Below the pieces are notes generated by a model. That model was not told where the DNA came from. It worked only from the letters and a program-made list of their open reading frames with translations, and ran no database searches. DNA of 64,000 nt, taken from the NCBI RefSeq assembly GCF_900635955.1, contig NZ_LR134201.1:3038001-3102000 (forward strand). Reading direction: 5' to 3'. A program made the position numbers and the translations under genes. Positions 52,701 through 60,513 of the stretch are shown here, one piece after another. The stretch comes from Cedecea lapagei. Lineage in GTDB: Bacteria > Pseudomonadota > Gammaproteobacteria > Enterobacterales > Enterobacteriaceae. Position 1 is the first letter of the stretch, and each line of letters opens with the position of its first letter.

Positions 52701-53476
52701 GGGTTAGCAAACTTCTGCGACAGGCGCTGCTTGCGAGCAAGCGCACCGCGTAAAATACGCGCCCGGCGGGATTCACGCTTCTCGGTGGAAACGTGCGGCG
52801 CCTCATCTTCATGCTGCTCTTCTTCGTACTCGTCCTCATCCTGCCAGGTGTTGTCCCGGCGGGTGCGGTTGCTGGCGAAGGTAAGCACGGTTAGTACGGC
52901 ACTTCCGAGCTTCTCGGCAATGCTGACCCAGGACCAGCCGGTAAACAGCGTGAGGCCGGCCGCCCAGACGCAAAGCAGCGCGATCGTGCCACCGCTGCTG
53001 TTCAGCAGCGGCATCATCGCGGTACTGAGCAAGCTGCCCAGCACCCCGCCCGAGGCGAAGTACCAGATATCGTCCGCATTGATCGCCGCCAGCCCGCACG
53101 AGGTCAGCACCATCGCCAGCACGCCGATAAGGCGAAGCGATACGGCGAAATAATCGATGAACTCTTCACTGTCGCGCTGCCGCCAGGTAAACCAGCAGCC
53201 GCCGATGATGATCACCGGTATGGTGTACGCCATCACGCCAAAAATGAAGAATAAGGTATCAGCAAGCCACGCTCCCGGCGCGCCACCCAGATTATGGATA
53301 GGCTCATGCCACGCGGTTTGCGACCAGCTGGGGTCTGAGGGGTTAAAGCTTAACAAGGCAACCATCAAATAGATGGCGAATAAGGCAACAAGGATCAGCA
53401 ACGCCTCGAGTAAACGACGCCCGCTGCTCAGTTTGCGCAATGTTACTTCTTTATCTTCGGTATATTCCTGGCTCAA
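49763..53476 (-). CDS. ftsK: DNA translocase FtsK
   Basis: Divisome protein whose N-terminal four-helix membrane domain (about residues 20-180) is needed for septation and whose C-terminal RecA-like motor pumps DNA towards dif and activates XerCD. The 1237 residues are fewer than the 1329 of E. coli K-12; the difference lies in the low-complexity linker (about 190-740). That linker holds ten alanines from a GCC repeat and two copies of ELARQFAAQQQQRY. Motor motifs are GTTGSGKSVGVN and YIVVLVDEFADLM; the gamma winged helix ends the protein (QRQFRIGYNRAARIVEQMEA). The start is TTG at 53476, eight bases after GGAGAG, giving MSQEYTEDKEV, which I believe matches E. coli. Confidence 0.96.
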   Translation of the reverse strand: MSQEYTEDKEVTLRKLSSGRRLLEALLILVALFAIYLMVALLSFNPSDPSWSQTAWHEPIHNLGGAPGAWLADTLFFIFGVMAYTIPVIIIGGCWFTWRQRDSEEFIDYFAVSLRLIGVLAMVLTSCGLAAINADDIWYFASGGVLGSLLSTAMMPLLNSSGGTIALLCVWAAGLTLFTGWSWVSIAEKLGSAVLTVLTFASNRTRRDNTWQDEDEYEEEQHEDEAPHVSTEKRESRRARILRGALARKQRLSQKFANPNARKTDAALFSGRRMDDAEDDVLLSARGVEADPNDVLFSGHKATLPEEQEYDPLFSGHSAVEPIAAAAAAAAAATAAHQSWAAPVPPVAAMPVVSTPAPVVDAEPAAPTIAWEPAPTTVTPEPVIAPAPDHYTSPHPASVQQQVPHETHQSWSEPVAPAAEQQPAPQPVEEVKYVRPPMYHFEEVEEKRAREREQLAAWYQPVDEPKPDPYNYVPAKPAVPEPAQPSVVPSAPVSAPLTSPEVPVPDVTQTASGVQQAAKAAAGAAAFSPVFSIAGDAPRPQVKEGIGPQLPRPNRVRVPTRRELASYGIKLPSQRMAEEQARRAESQQPDEDYGDENDALQQHELARQFAAQQQQRYGEEYEEESWSEEDQAEAEEAELARQFAAQQQQRYSEQPQQNNAPFSLDDFDFQSSLKDLVEDKPSEPLFTPSFEPAPQPVQSNQPAAQPAQYAQTAQHQPAAPEPKESLIHPFLMRNGDDRPLQKPTTPLPSLDLLTSPPTEVEPVDTFAMEQMARLVEARLADYRIKADVVDYSPGPVITRFELDLAPGVKAARISNLSRDLARSLSTVAVRVVEVIPGKPYVGLELPNKKRQTVYLREVLDCAKFRDNSSPLTVVLGKDIGGEPVVADLAKMPHLLVAGTTGSGKSVGVNAMIISMLYKATPEEVRFIMIDPKMLELSVYEGIPHLLTEVVTDMKDAANALRWSVNEMERRYKLMSALGVRNLAGYNERVLEAERMGRPIPDPFWKPGDSMDATHPMLEKLPYIVVLVDEFADLMMTVGKKVEELIARLAQKARAAGIHLVLATQRPSVDVITGLIKANIPTRIAFTVSSKIDSRTILDQGGAESLLGMGDMLYSAPNSTTPIRVHGAFVRDEEVHAVVQDWKARGRPQYITGITDDEGSGDGSGGGMDGDEELDPLFDQAVAFVVEKRKASISGVQRQFRIGYNRAARIVEQMEAQGIVSPQGHNGNREVLAPPQFE
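52479..52508. repeat. (GCG)9 trinucleotide repeat inside ftsK
   Basis: Nine perfect GCG copies plus GCA on the plus strand encode a ten-alanine tract (residues 324-333) in the flexible linker of FtsK. In-frame repeat-number changes would not shift the frame, so the tract is a likely site of length variation between strains. Confidence 0.95.
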
Positions 53477-53597
53477 GAAAGGCTCTCCAGGTCCTTAAAC
53501 TCAATGGAGACAACAGCGCCGGCGGCATGCCGGAGCTGTTGCTGTATGGATTCCCAGGAGTGTAACCAAAATACGCCAATTTTGCACCTGGCCCGTA

Positions 53598-54092
53598 TTA
53601 ACGGGTCTTAATGACCAAACGGTTACTCTGTTTGACCTCTTCCATGACAACGTAAGTACGGGTGTCGTTAACGCCCGGCAGACGCAGCAGGGTCTCGCCT
53701 AAAAGTTTACGATACGCCGACATATCCGGCACGCGTGTTTTCAACAGGTAGTCGAAATCACCGGATACGAGATGACACTCTTGAATTTCTTCAAGTTTTT
53801 GCACTGCGGCGTTAAATTGCTCAAACACATCCGGGGCGCCACGATTCAGAGTAATCTCAACAAAGACCAACAGTGAGGCATCCAGATAATGCGGGTTTAA
53901 CAGCGCCGTATAGCCCTGGATAAAACCCTGACGTTCCAGACGACGGACGCGCTCAAGGCACGGCGTCGGCGAAAGCCCAACACGCTTGGAAAGCTCAACG
54001 TTAGAAATGCGCCCATCTTTTTGCAATTCGTTGAGAATATTGCGATCGATACGGTCGAGATCTTTGCCCGGGCGCTTCTTGCTATCTACCAT
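53598..54092 (-). CDS. lrp: leucine-responsive regulatory protein Lrp
   Basis: Global feast-famine regulator that controls amino-acid, fimbrial and transport genes, with leucine as effector. The 164 residues match E. coli Lrp in length and in every segment I can recall. The N-terminal helix-turn-helix (NVELSKRVGLSPTPCLERVRR) is followed by a linker and the RAM/ACT-like domain (ECHLVSGDFDYLLKTRV) that binds leucine and forms octamers. A long upstream region, as expected for this autoregulated gene, separates it from trxB. Confidence 0.98.
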   Translation of the reverse strand: MVDSKKRPGKDLDRIDRNILNELQKDGRISNVELSKRVGLSPTPCLERVRRLERQGFIQGYTALLNPHYLDASLLVFVEITLNRGAPDVFEQFNAAVQKLEEIQECHLVSGDFDYLLKTRVPDMSAYRKLLGETLLRLPGVNDTRTYVVMEEVKQSNRLVIKTR

Positions 54093-54584
54093 TATTATTG
54101 TCTCTCTCTATTCCTTCCTTCACCTGCCATAACCCTGGGGACGTCAATGTTCAGGGTGTACGTGAGAAGACCGATGCCTTTCGGCTGCTATCGACATCAC
54201 GCATAACGTCTGTCCACGTCATGAGTAAATTTCAATAACTCGGTAAATTTGCATCAGGCTTGCGCGAGAGCACGCGGCTTCCACATCACCAAATGTTTTT
54301 CTTCCTCGAATGTTTTCGCAAATGCTTAGGGGATTGTCAAAGCAAAACATCTATTTTTAGTGGAACGTGCCAGATATTCCATTTGGCTGATGATTATTCA
54401 TCATTTTCGCCCCCTGGCCGCCGCGCTATTACAATGATTTTTTATGCCTATGGCGGTGTTATTCATTGGGCTTATAGGCAGCATCGATGACACACATCGT
54501 TAACAACATTGCTGTACCCTTTTTTTAATGCAGCGAATTCCCTACAATCACCCCCATTGTCTGTAAACGTTCAATGAGGATCTC
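54093..54584. promoter_or_regulatory. lrp-trxB divergent intergenic region
   Basis: A 492-base interval with no supported gene, AT-rich in its middle. It must carry the long lrp leader, the lrp promoter and the trxB promoter. A TACAAT hexamer at 54543-54548, 37 bases before the trxB ATG, is a possible trxB -10 but has no good -35. ATGATTATTCAT (about 54388-54399) is a short inverted repeat. An open frame of 76 codons on the plus strand here shows no protein-like features. Confidence 0.5.
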
Positions 54585-55553
54585 ATGGGCACAGCGAAAC
54601 ACAGTAAGCTGCTTATTCTTGGCTCCGGCCCTGCGGGCTATACCGCAGCGGTCTATGCTGCACGCGCCAACTTAAAACCGGTGCTTATTACCGGCATGGA
54701 AAAAGGCGGTCAGCTGACCACCACGACCGAAGTCGAAAACTGGCCTGGCGATCCTGAGGGCCTGACCGGTCCGTTACTGATGGAACGTATGCACGAGCAT
54801 GCGGCGAAGTTTGAAACCGAAATTCTCTTCGACCATATCACCAGCGTCGATTTGCAGAACCGTCCGTTCCGCCTGGTAGGTGACAGCGGCGAATATACCT
54901 GCGACGCGCTGATTATTGCGACCGGCGCCTCGGCGCGTTATCTGGGCCTCCCTTCGGAAGAGGCGTTCAAAGGCCGCGGCGTTTCGGCCTGCGCCACCTG
55001 CGATGGTTTCTTCTACCGCAACCAGAAAGTCGCGGTTATTGGCGGCGGCAATACCGCGGTTGAAGAAGCGCTGTATCTGGCGAATATCGCCTCTGAAGTC
55101 CATCTGATCCACCGTCGCGACAGCTTCCGCGCGGAGAAGATCCTGATTAATCGCCTGATGGAAAAAGTGCAGAACGGCAACATCGTGCTGCATACCCACC
55201 GCACGCTGGAAGAAGTGACCGGCGACCAGATGGGCGTGAGTGGTCTCCGTCTGCGTGATACGCAAAACACCGATATTACCGAAGAGCTGGAAGTCGCAGG
55301 CCTGTTCGTCGCTATCGGCCACAGCCCGAATACCGCGATTTTCAACGGTCAGCTGGAGCTGGAAAACGGCTACATCAAAGTGCAGTCCGGCATTCACGGT
55401 AACGCGACTCAAACCAGCATTCCAGGCGTGTTCGCCGCCGGCGACGTGATGGATCATATCTATCGTCAGGCCATTACCTCAGCCGGCACCGGCTGTATGG
55501 CTGCTCTGGACGCCGAGCGCTATCTGGACGGCCTGGCCGAGCAGTGTAAATAA
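54585..55553 (+). CDS. trxB: thioredoxin reductase TrxB
   Basis: FAD- and NADPH-dependent flavoenzyme that reduces thioredoxins and so keeps cytosolic thiols reduced. The 322 residues (E. coli 321) show the FAD-binding GSGPAGYTAAVYAARAN, the redox-active CATC (Cys136 and Cys139, in SACATCDGFF), the NADPH-binding VIGGGNTAVEEALYLA, and a C-terminal FAD element (GVFAAGDVMD). GAGGATCTC precedes the ATG. It has a terminator and lies just before cydDC, whose product exports cysteine and glutathione, so two redox systems adjoin. Confidence 0.98.
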   Translation: MGTAKHSKLLILGSGPAGYTAAVYAARANLKPVLITGMEKGGQLTTTTEVENWPGDPEGLTGPLLMERMHEHAAKFETEILFDHITSVDLQNRPFRLVGDSGEYTCDALIIATGASARYLGLPSEEAFKGRGVSACATCDGFFYRNQKVAVIGGGNTAVEEALYLANIASEVHLIHRRDSFRAEKILINRLMEKVQNGNIVLHTHRTLEEVTGDQMGVSGLRLRDTQNTDITEELEVAGLFVAIGHSPNTAIFNGQLELENGYIKVQSGIHGNATQTSIPGVFAAGDVMDHIYRQAITSAGTGCMAALDAERYLDGLAEQCK

Positions 55554-55565
55554 ATTAAAGATGTT

Positions 55566-55596
55566 AAAAAAGGCGACCTTGCTGGTCGCCTTTCTT
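55566..55596 (+). terminator. trxB terminator
   Basis: AAGGCGACC-TTGCT-GGTCGCCTT stem with flanking A and T runs (55570-55592). Confidence 0.85.
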
Positions 55597-55666
55597 GTTT
55601 CTGCGATGTAACATTGCCTGTCAAAATTGCCTGAGAATTCCTTCTTCTACCAGCATCTGGCACGCG

Positions 55667-57433
55667 ATGAATAAAACCCGTCAGCAAGAACTTAGCCTCT
55701 GGCTAAAGCAGCAAAGCCTTATCTCCCGCCGTTGGCTCGGCCTGTCACGCCTGCTCGGTTTGATCAGCGGGTTACTGATTGTTGCCCAGGCCTGGCTGCT
55801 GGCCCGCATTCTTCAGCACATGATTATGGAAAATATTCCGCGTGAAGCGCTGCTCCTGCCGTTTATTTTGCTGATCCTGGTGTTTGTTCTTCGCGCGTGG
55901 GTCGTCTGGCTGAGAGAAAAGGTCGGTTTTCATGCCGGACTTCATATCCGCCAGGAGATTCGCCGTCAGGTGCTGGATCGACTGCATCAGGCCGGACCGG
56001 CGTGGATTCAGGGTAAGCCGGTAGGCAGCTGGGCGACGATGGTGCTCGAGCAGATAGAGGATATGCACGACTACTACGCGCGCTATCTGCCGCAGATGTC
56101 GCTGGCCGTCATGGTGCCTCTGCTTATCATCATCGCCATTATCCCAATCAACTGGGCCGCAGCGCTCATTTTACTGGGCACCGCGCCGCTTATCCCGATC
56201 TTTATGGCGCTGGTCGGAATGGGCGCCGCCGATGCGAACCGCCGTAATTTCCAGGCGCTGGCAAGGCTGAGCGGCCACTTCCTCGACCGCCTTCGCGGTA
56301 TGGAAACGCTCCGCGTATTTAACCGCGGCGCTGCAGAAACCGAAAATATTCGTGTCGCAAGCCAGGACTTCCGCCAGCGCACCATGGAAGTGCTGCGCAT
56401 GGCGTTTCTCTCCTCCGGCGTGCTCGAGTTCTTCGCCTCTTTATCCATCGCCGTGGTTGCCGTCTATTTCGGTTTCTCCTACCTTGGCGAGCTTAATTTC
56501 GGCCACTACGGCACCGGCGTCACGCTGTTTGCTGGCTTTATGGCCCTGATTCTCGCCCCCGAATTTTTCCAGCCGCTGCGTGATATGGGAACCTTTTATC
56601 ATGCCAAAGCCCAGGCCGTAGGCGCTGCGGATACGCTGATGACCTTCCTCGACTCGCCGCTCCAGCATCCCGAACAGGGAACTGCCCAGCTGGCTGGCAA
56701 TGGGCCATTCGCTATTGAAGCCCGCGAGATGACAATCCTGTCTGCCGAAGGAAAAGTGCTGGCGGGGCCGCTTAACTTTACCCTTCCTGCCGGGATGCGC
56801 GTGGCGCTTGTCGGCCAAAGCGGTGCGGGAAAAAGCTCCCTGCTGAATCTCCTTTCCGGCTTCCTTCCCTACCAGGGCCAGCTGCTGATTAACGGCGTAG
56901 AGCTGGCGAAACTGTCGCCTGAATGGTGGCGCCAGCAGCTTAGTTGGGTGGGACAAAACCCACAGCTACCGGCCGCCACGCTGCGGGACAATGTGCTGCT
57001 GGGCATGCCGGATGCGGACGATGCGCATCTGCAGTCTGCGCTGGAGAAAGCCTCCGTAACCGAGTTTCTGCCCCTGCTGCCTCAAGGCCTCGATACCCCT
57101 GTCGGCGACCAGTCTACGCGCTTGTCCGTGGGCCAGGCTCAGCGAGTGGCCGTTGCCAGGGCATTGCTTGCCCCCTGCGGCGTTTTGCTGCTGGATGAAC
57201 CGGCGGCAAGCCTTGATGCCCATAGCGAACAGCGTGTTATGGAAGCGCTTACGGAAGCATCACGCCAGCAAACCACGCTGATGGTGACTCACCAGCTGGA
57301 TTACATCAGCGACTGGGATCAGATTTGGGTAATGCGTAACGGGCAGATTGTTCAGCAAGGAAGCTTTGCCGAGCTCTCCGCTGAAGATGGCCCCTTTGCG
57401 GTATTACTGGCCAGCCGCCAGGAGGAGATTTAA
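55667..57433 (+). CDS. cydD: cysteine/glutathione ABC exporter subunit CydD
   Basis: One half of the heterodimeric CydDC exporter of the inner membrane, which moves cysteine and glutathione to the periplasm and is required for assembly of cytochrome bd and c-type cytochromes. The ATG at 55667 (MNKTRQQELSLWLKQQS) gives 588 residues, as in E. coli; the frame opens 24 codons earlier inside the trxB terminator. Six membrane helices are followed by Walker A GQSGAGKSS, signature LSVGQAQRVAVARAL and Walker B VLLLDEPAASLD. The stop TAA shares its last base with the cydC ATG. Requirement for c-type cytochromes makes it relevant to the TorY-like protein at 15519. Confidence 0.96.
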   Translation: MNKTRQQELSLWLKQQSLISRRWLGLSRLLGLISGLLIVAQAWLLARILQHMIMENIPREALLLPFILLILVFVLRAWVVWLREKVGFHAGLHIRQEIRRQVLDRLHQAGPAWIQGKPVGSWATMVLEQIEDMHDYYARYLPQMSLAVMVPLLIIIAIIPINWAAALILLGTAPLIPIFMALVGMGAADANRRNFQALARLSGHFLDRLRGMETLRVFNRGAAETENIRVASQDFRQRTMEVLRMAFLSSGVLEFFASLSIAVVAVYFGFSYLGELNFGHYGTGVTLFAGFMALILAPEFFQPLRDMGTFYHAKAQAVGAADTLMTFLDSPLQHPEQGTAQLAGNGPFAIEAREMTILSAEGKVLAGPLNFTLPAGMRVALVGQSGAGKSSLLNLLSGFLPYQGQLLINGVELAKLSPEWWRQQLSWVGQNPQLPAATLRDNVLLGMPDADDAHLQSALEKASVTEFLPLLPQGLDTPVGDQSTRLSVGQAQRVAVARALLAPCGVLLLDEPAASLDAHSEQRVMEALTEASRQQTTLMVTHQLDYISDWDQIWVMRNGQIVQQGSFAELSAEDGPFAVLLASRQEEI

Positions 57434-59163
57434 TGCGCGCCCTGTTGCCTTACCTGGCGCTTTATCGTCGCCATAAGTGGTTATTGTCCTTAGGCATTGT
57501 GCTGGCCATTGTCACCCTGCTTGCCAGCATTGGCCTGCTAACGCTCTCGGGCTGGTTCCTTTCGGCGTCGGCCGTGGCGGGCGTCGCCGGCCTCTACAGT
57601 TTCAATTACATGCTGCCCGCCGCAGGCGTTCGCGGCGCGGCAATCGTCCGTACAGCGGGCCGTTATTTTGAGCGTCTGGTCAGCCACGACGCCACCTTCC
57701 GCGTGCTGCAGCATTTACGTGTTTCAACTTTCAGCAAACTGCTGCCGCTCTCCCCTGCCGGGCTTGCACGCTTTCGCCAGGGGGAACTGTTAAACCGGGT
57801 AGTCGCGGACGTCGATACGTTAGATCACCTCTACCTGCGGGTTATCTCACCGCTCGTTGGCGCCTTTGTTGTCATCCTGGTGGTCACTTTTGGCCTGAGT
57901 TTCCTCGATATCGCCCTGGCGTTAACCCTTGGCGGCATTTTACTCGCGACCCTGATCCTGCTGCCGCCGCTGTTTTATCGCGCCGGGAAGCCAGCCGGTG
58001 AGGCTCTGACCCTCCAGCGCGGTCGCTATCGGGAACAGCTGACCGCCTGGCTACAAAGCCACGCAGAGCTCACTATTTTCGGCGCAGCAGCCCGCGCTCG
58101 TGAACAGTTAGATACTACGGAAAATTGCTGGCAGGAAGCCCAGCGTCGCCAGGCCGGGCTTACGGCGCTGTCTCAGGCCGTGATGCTGCTTATCAGCGGC
58201 ATTGCCGTGCTGACGATGCTGTGGATGGCGTCGGATGGGGTCGGTGAAAGCCAGTCTCCCGGCGCGCTGATTGCCCTGTTCGTGTTTTGTGCGCTGGCGG
58301 CCTTCGAGGCGATGGCCCCGGTCACCGGCGCCTTCCAGCATCTCGGTCAGGTCATTGCCTCTGCGCTACGCGTGACGCAAATTACCGGCCAGGCTCCTGA
58401 GGTCACCTTCCCCGCGGCGGCTCAGCCCGAACAGCAGCAGGCGGCCCTGGAGATCCGTGGAATAAGCTTTACCTATCCGGGGCAAAGCCAGCCTGCTCTG
58501 AAAAATATTGATTTGTCAGTCAGCGCCGGCCAGCGCATTGCCATCCTCGGGAAAACCGGCTGCGGTAAATCCACGTTGCTGCAATTGCTGACGCGGGCCT
58601 GGGATACTCAGCATGGGGAGATTCAGCTTAACGGTATTGCCCTTAGCGCTTACGATGAATCCAGCCTGCGTAAGGCTACCAGCGTTGTACCGCAGCGCGT
58701 GCATCTGTTCAGCGCAACGCTGCGCGATAATCTGCTGCTGGCAGCCCCTGAGGCAAGCGATGAGCAGCTCAGGGCTGCGCTGGAACAGGTTGGTCTCGAG
58801 AAACTGCTCGACGACGGCGGGCTCAACGGCTGGCTGGGTGAAGGCGGTCGTCAGCTTTCCGGCGGAGAGCTTCGCCGCCTTGCGATTGCGAGAGCGATAC
58901 TGCATAACGCCCCACTGATGCTGCTGGACGAACCCACCGAAGGGTTAGATGCTGAAACCGAGCGTCAAATTCTTGATTTATTGGCTGAAGTCACCCGAGA
59001 TAAAACCGTGTTGATGGTCACACACCGCCTGCGGGGGTTGAACGCTTTTGACAGCATCATTGTGATGGACAACGGGCAAATAATTGAGCAAGGTAATCAC
59101 GCTGAATTGATGGCGTCCGGCGGACGTTATTATCAATTTCGCCAGCGCCTTCAGGCGTTCTGA
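57433..59163 (+). CDS. cydC: cysteine/glutathione ABC exporter subunit CydC
   Basis: Partner of CydD; haem binding is reported for the E. coli complex. The 576 residues (E. coli 573) have six membrane helices, Walker A GKTGCGKST, signature LSGGELRRLAIARAI, Walker B LMLLDEPTEGLD and the switch His in VTHRLRGL. Start and stop of the two genes overlap by one base (TAATG), so equal translation is expected. aat follows after 52 bases. Confidence 0.96.
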   Translation: MRALLPYLALYRRHKWLLSLGIVLAIVTLLASIGLLTLSGWFLSASAVAGVAGLYSFNYMLPAAGVRGAAIVRTAGRYFERLVSHDATFRVLQHLRVSTFSKLLPLSPAGLARFRQGELLNRVVADVDTLDHLYLRVISPLVGAFVVILVVTFGLSFLDIALALTLGGILLATLILLPPLFYRAGKPAGEALTLQRGRYREQLTAWLQSHAELTIFGAAARAREQLDTTENCWQEAQRRQAGLTALSQAVMLLISGIAVLTMLWMASDGVGESQSPGALIALFVFCALAAFEAMAPVTGAFQHLGQVIASALRVTQITGQAPEVTFPAAAQPEQQQAALEIRGISFTYPGQSQPALKNIDLSVSAGQRIAILGKTGCGKSTLLQLLTRAWDTQHGEIQLNGIALSAYDESSLRKATSVVPQRVHLFSATLRDNLLLAAPEASDEQLRAALEQVGLEKLLDDGGLNGWLGEGGRQLSGGELRRLAIARAILHNAPLMLLDEPTEGLDAETERQILDLLAEVTRDKTVLMVTHRLRGLNAFDSIIVMDNGQIIEQGNHAELMASGGRYYQFRQRLQAF

Positions 59164-59215
59164 ATAGACTATTATCAATTTATTATTGCGCTATTGCTCT
59201 GGAGTGTTGGCCGTC

Positions 59216-59911
59216 ATGCGCCTGGTTCAGCTTTCTCGTGACTCGATTGCCTTTCCCTCGCCGGAAGGGGCGTTACGTGAACCCAATGGGTTACTGGCGC
59301 TTGGCGGCGACCTTGGCCCTGCTCGTCTGCTGATGGCCTATCAGCGCGGCATTTTTCCGTGGTTCTCTCCCGGAGACCCTATTCTGTGGTGGTCTCCCGA
59401 TCCTCGCGCCGTGCTCTATCCGGAGCAGTTCCACCTTAGCCGCAGCATGAAGCGCTTTCACCGCACTTCGCCCTATACTGTCACCTTAAATCATGCCTTC
59501 GAGCGCGTGTTATACGGCTGTGCCAGCGACCGAAACGAAGGAACGTGGATCACCGCAGAGATTGTCGAAGCCTATTTACGCCTGCACGAACTAGGTCACG
59601 CTCATTCCATTGAAGTGTGGAACGGTGAGCAGCTGGTTGGCGGCATGTATGGCGTCGCACAGGGCGCATTGTTCTGCGGCGAGTCGATGTTCAGCCGGCA
59701 GGTTAATGCCTCGAAAACGGCGCTGCTGATTTTCTGCCAACACTTTATTCACCACGGCGGTCAATTGATCGACTGCCAGGTGCTTAATGAGCACACGGCA
59801 TCACTGGGCGTGATTGAAATTCCTCGCAGGGATTATCTGCAGGCCCTGGCGGAGCTTCGGCCTCGGCATTTAGGCTCCCACTGCTGGGTTCCGCAGACGC
59901 TGAAGCCATAA
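59216..59911 (+). CDS. aat: leucyl/phenylalanyl-tRNA-protein transferase
   Basis: N-degron enzyme that adds Leu or Phe from charged tRNA to proteins with N-terminal Lys or Arg, marking them for ClpS-ClpAP. The ATG at 59216 (MRLVQLSRDSIAFPSPE) gives 231 residues (E. coli 234); GGAG lies ten bases or so upstream, and a ten-codon 5' extension was rejected. Family motifs are NGLLALGGDLGPARLLMAYQ, GIFPWFSPGDPILWWSPDPR and GGMYGVAQGALFCGESMF. clpA and clpS lie within 4 kb, so three members of one degradation pathway are clustered. Confidence 0.96.
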   Translation: MRLVQLSRDSIAFPSPEGALREPNGLLALGGDLGPARLLMAYQRGIFPWFSPGDPILWWSPDPRAVLYPEQFHLSRSMKRFHRTSPYTVTLNHAFERVLYGCASDRNEGTWITAEIVEAYLRLHELGHAHSIEVWNGEQLVGGMYGVAQGALFCGESMFSRQVNASKTALLIFCQHFIHHGGQLIDCQVLNEHTASLGVIEIPRRDYLQALAELRPRHLGSHCWVPQTLKP

Positions 59912-59933
59912 TGTTTAACAACACATTTTATGT

Positions 59934-59953
59934 GAGGGTGTTATAATTAGCGC
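59934..59953 (+). promoter_or_regulatory. candidate infA promoter (extended -10)
   Basis: TG-T-TATAAT (hexamer 59942-59947) is a perfect extended -10 just after aat. It would start a long infA leader of about 240 bases. E. coli infA has two promoters; this resembles the distal one. No matching -35 is evident. Confidence 0.5.
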
Positions 59954-60196
59954 CGCTAAGTGGCTTTTGCCTGTTACCCCGCCGTCGTCTGGGATTTATT
60001 GTTTAAGGGAATACCCTCTCATTTATCTCTTTGCGCTCATCATCGCAGACGTCGCTACGCGGCAAGCCGATGACCGGCGGGTAATAAGCAAAATGTACTT
60101 TCACTGGTGATTTCACCAACAATTCTTTACATGATAAGCGAACTTCGGCATTATCTTGCCGGTTCAAACTACGGTAGTGATACCCCAGAGGATTAG

Positions 60197-60415
60197 ATGG
60201 CCAAAGAAGACAATATTGAAATGCAGGGTACCGTACTTGATACGTTACCTAACACCATGTTCCGCGTTGAGCTGGAAAACGGGCACGTGGTTACCGCTCA
60301 TATCTCCGGTAAAATGCGCAAAAACTACATCCGCATTCTGACGGGCGACAAAGTCACCGTTGAGCTGACCCCGTACGACCTGAGCAAAGGCCGCATTGTC
60401 TTCCGTAGCCGTTGA
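60197..60415 (+). CDS. infA: translation initiation factor IF-1
   Basis: Small OB-fold protein that occupies the 30S A site during initiation. The 72 residues match E. coli IF-1 in length and, as far as I can recall, in nearly all residues (MAKEDNIEMQGTVLDTLPNT...GRIVFRSR). An ORF beginning upstream in another frame is not real. The 285-base region before it contains the extended -10 and arms of a long-range stem (59974-59984 with 60075-60084). In E. coli serW follows infA; here only a terminator separates it from clpA. Confidence 0.98.
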   Translation: MAKEDNIEMQGTVLDTLPNTMFRVELENGHVVTAHISGKMRKNYIRILTGDKVTVELTPYDLSKGRIVFRSR

Positions 60416-60469
60416 TAGTTTTGTTTCCGCGGCCTGAGATGGGCGGCGTTGAGAGTTAGTCGTAATAGA

Positions 60470-60500
60470 AAGGCCGGGCGATGCCCGGCCTTTTTTATGC
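60470..60500. terminator. terminator between infA and clpA
   Basis: AAGGCCGGGC-GAT-GCCCGGCCTT stem with T and A flanks, shared by the convergent infA and clpA transcripts. The whole 98-base interval has no tRNA fold or CCA end. Confidence 0.88.
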
Positions 60501-60513
60501 CCGATACCCAGCG

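Noticed and set aside
54260..54490. 76-codon open frame between lrp and trxB
   Set aside because: No ribosome binding site or protein-like composition; the region is expected to hold the lrp leader and promoters.
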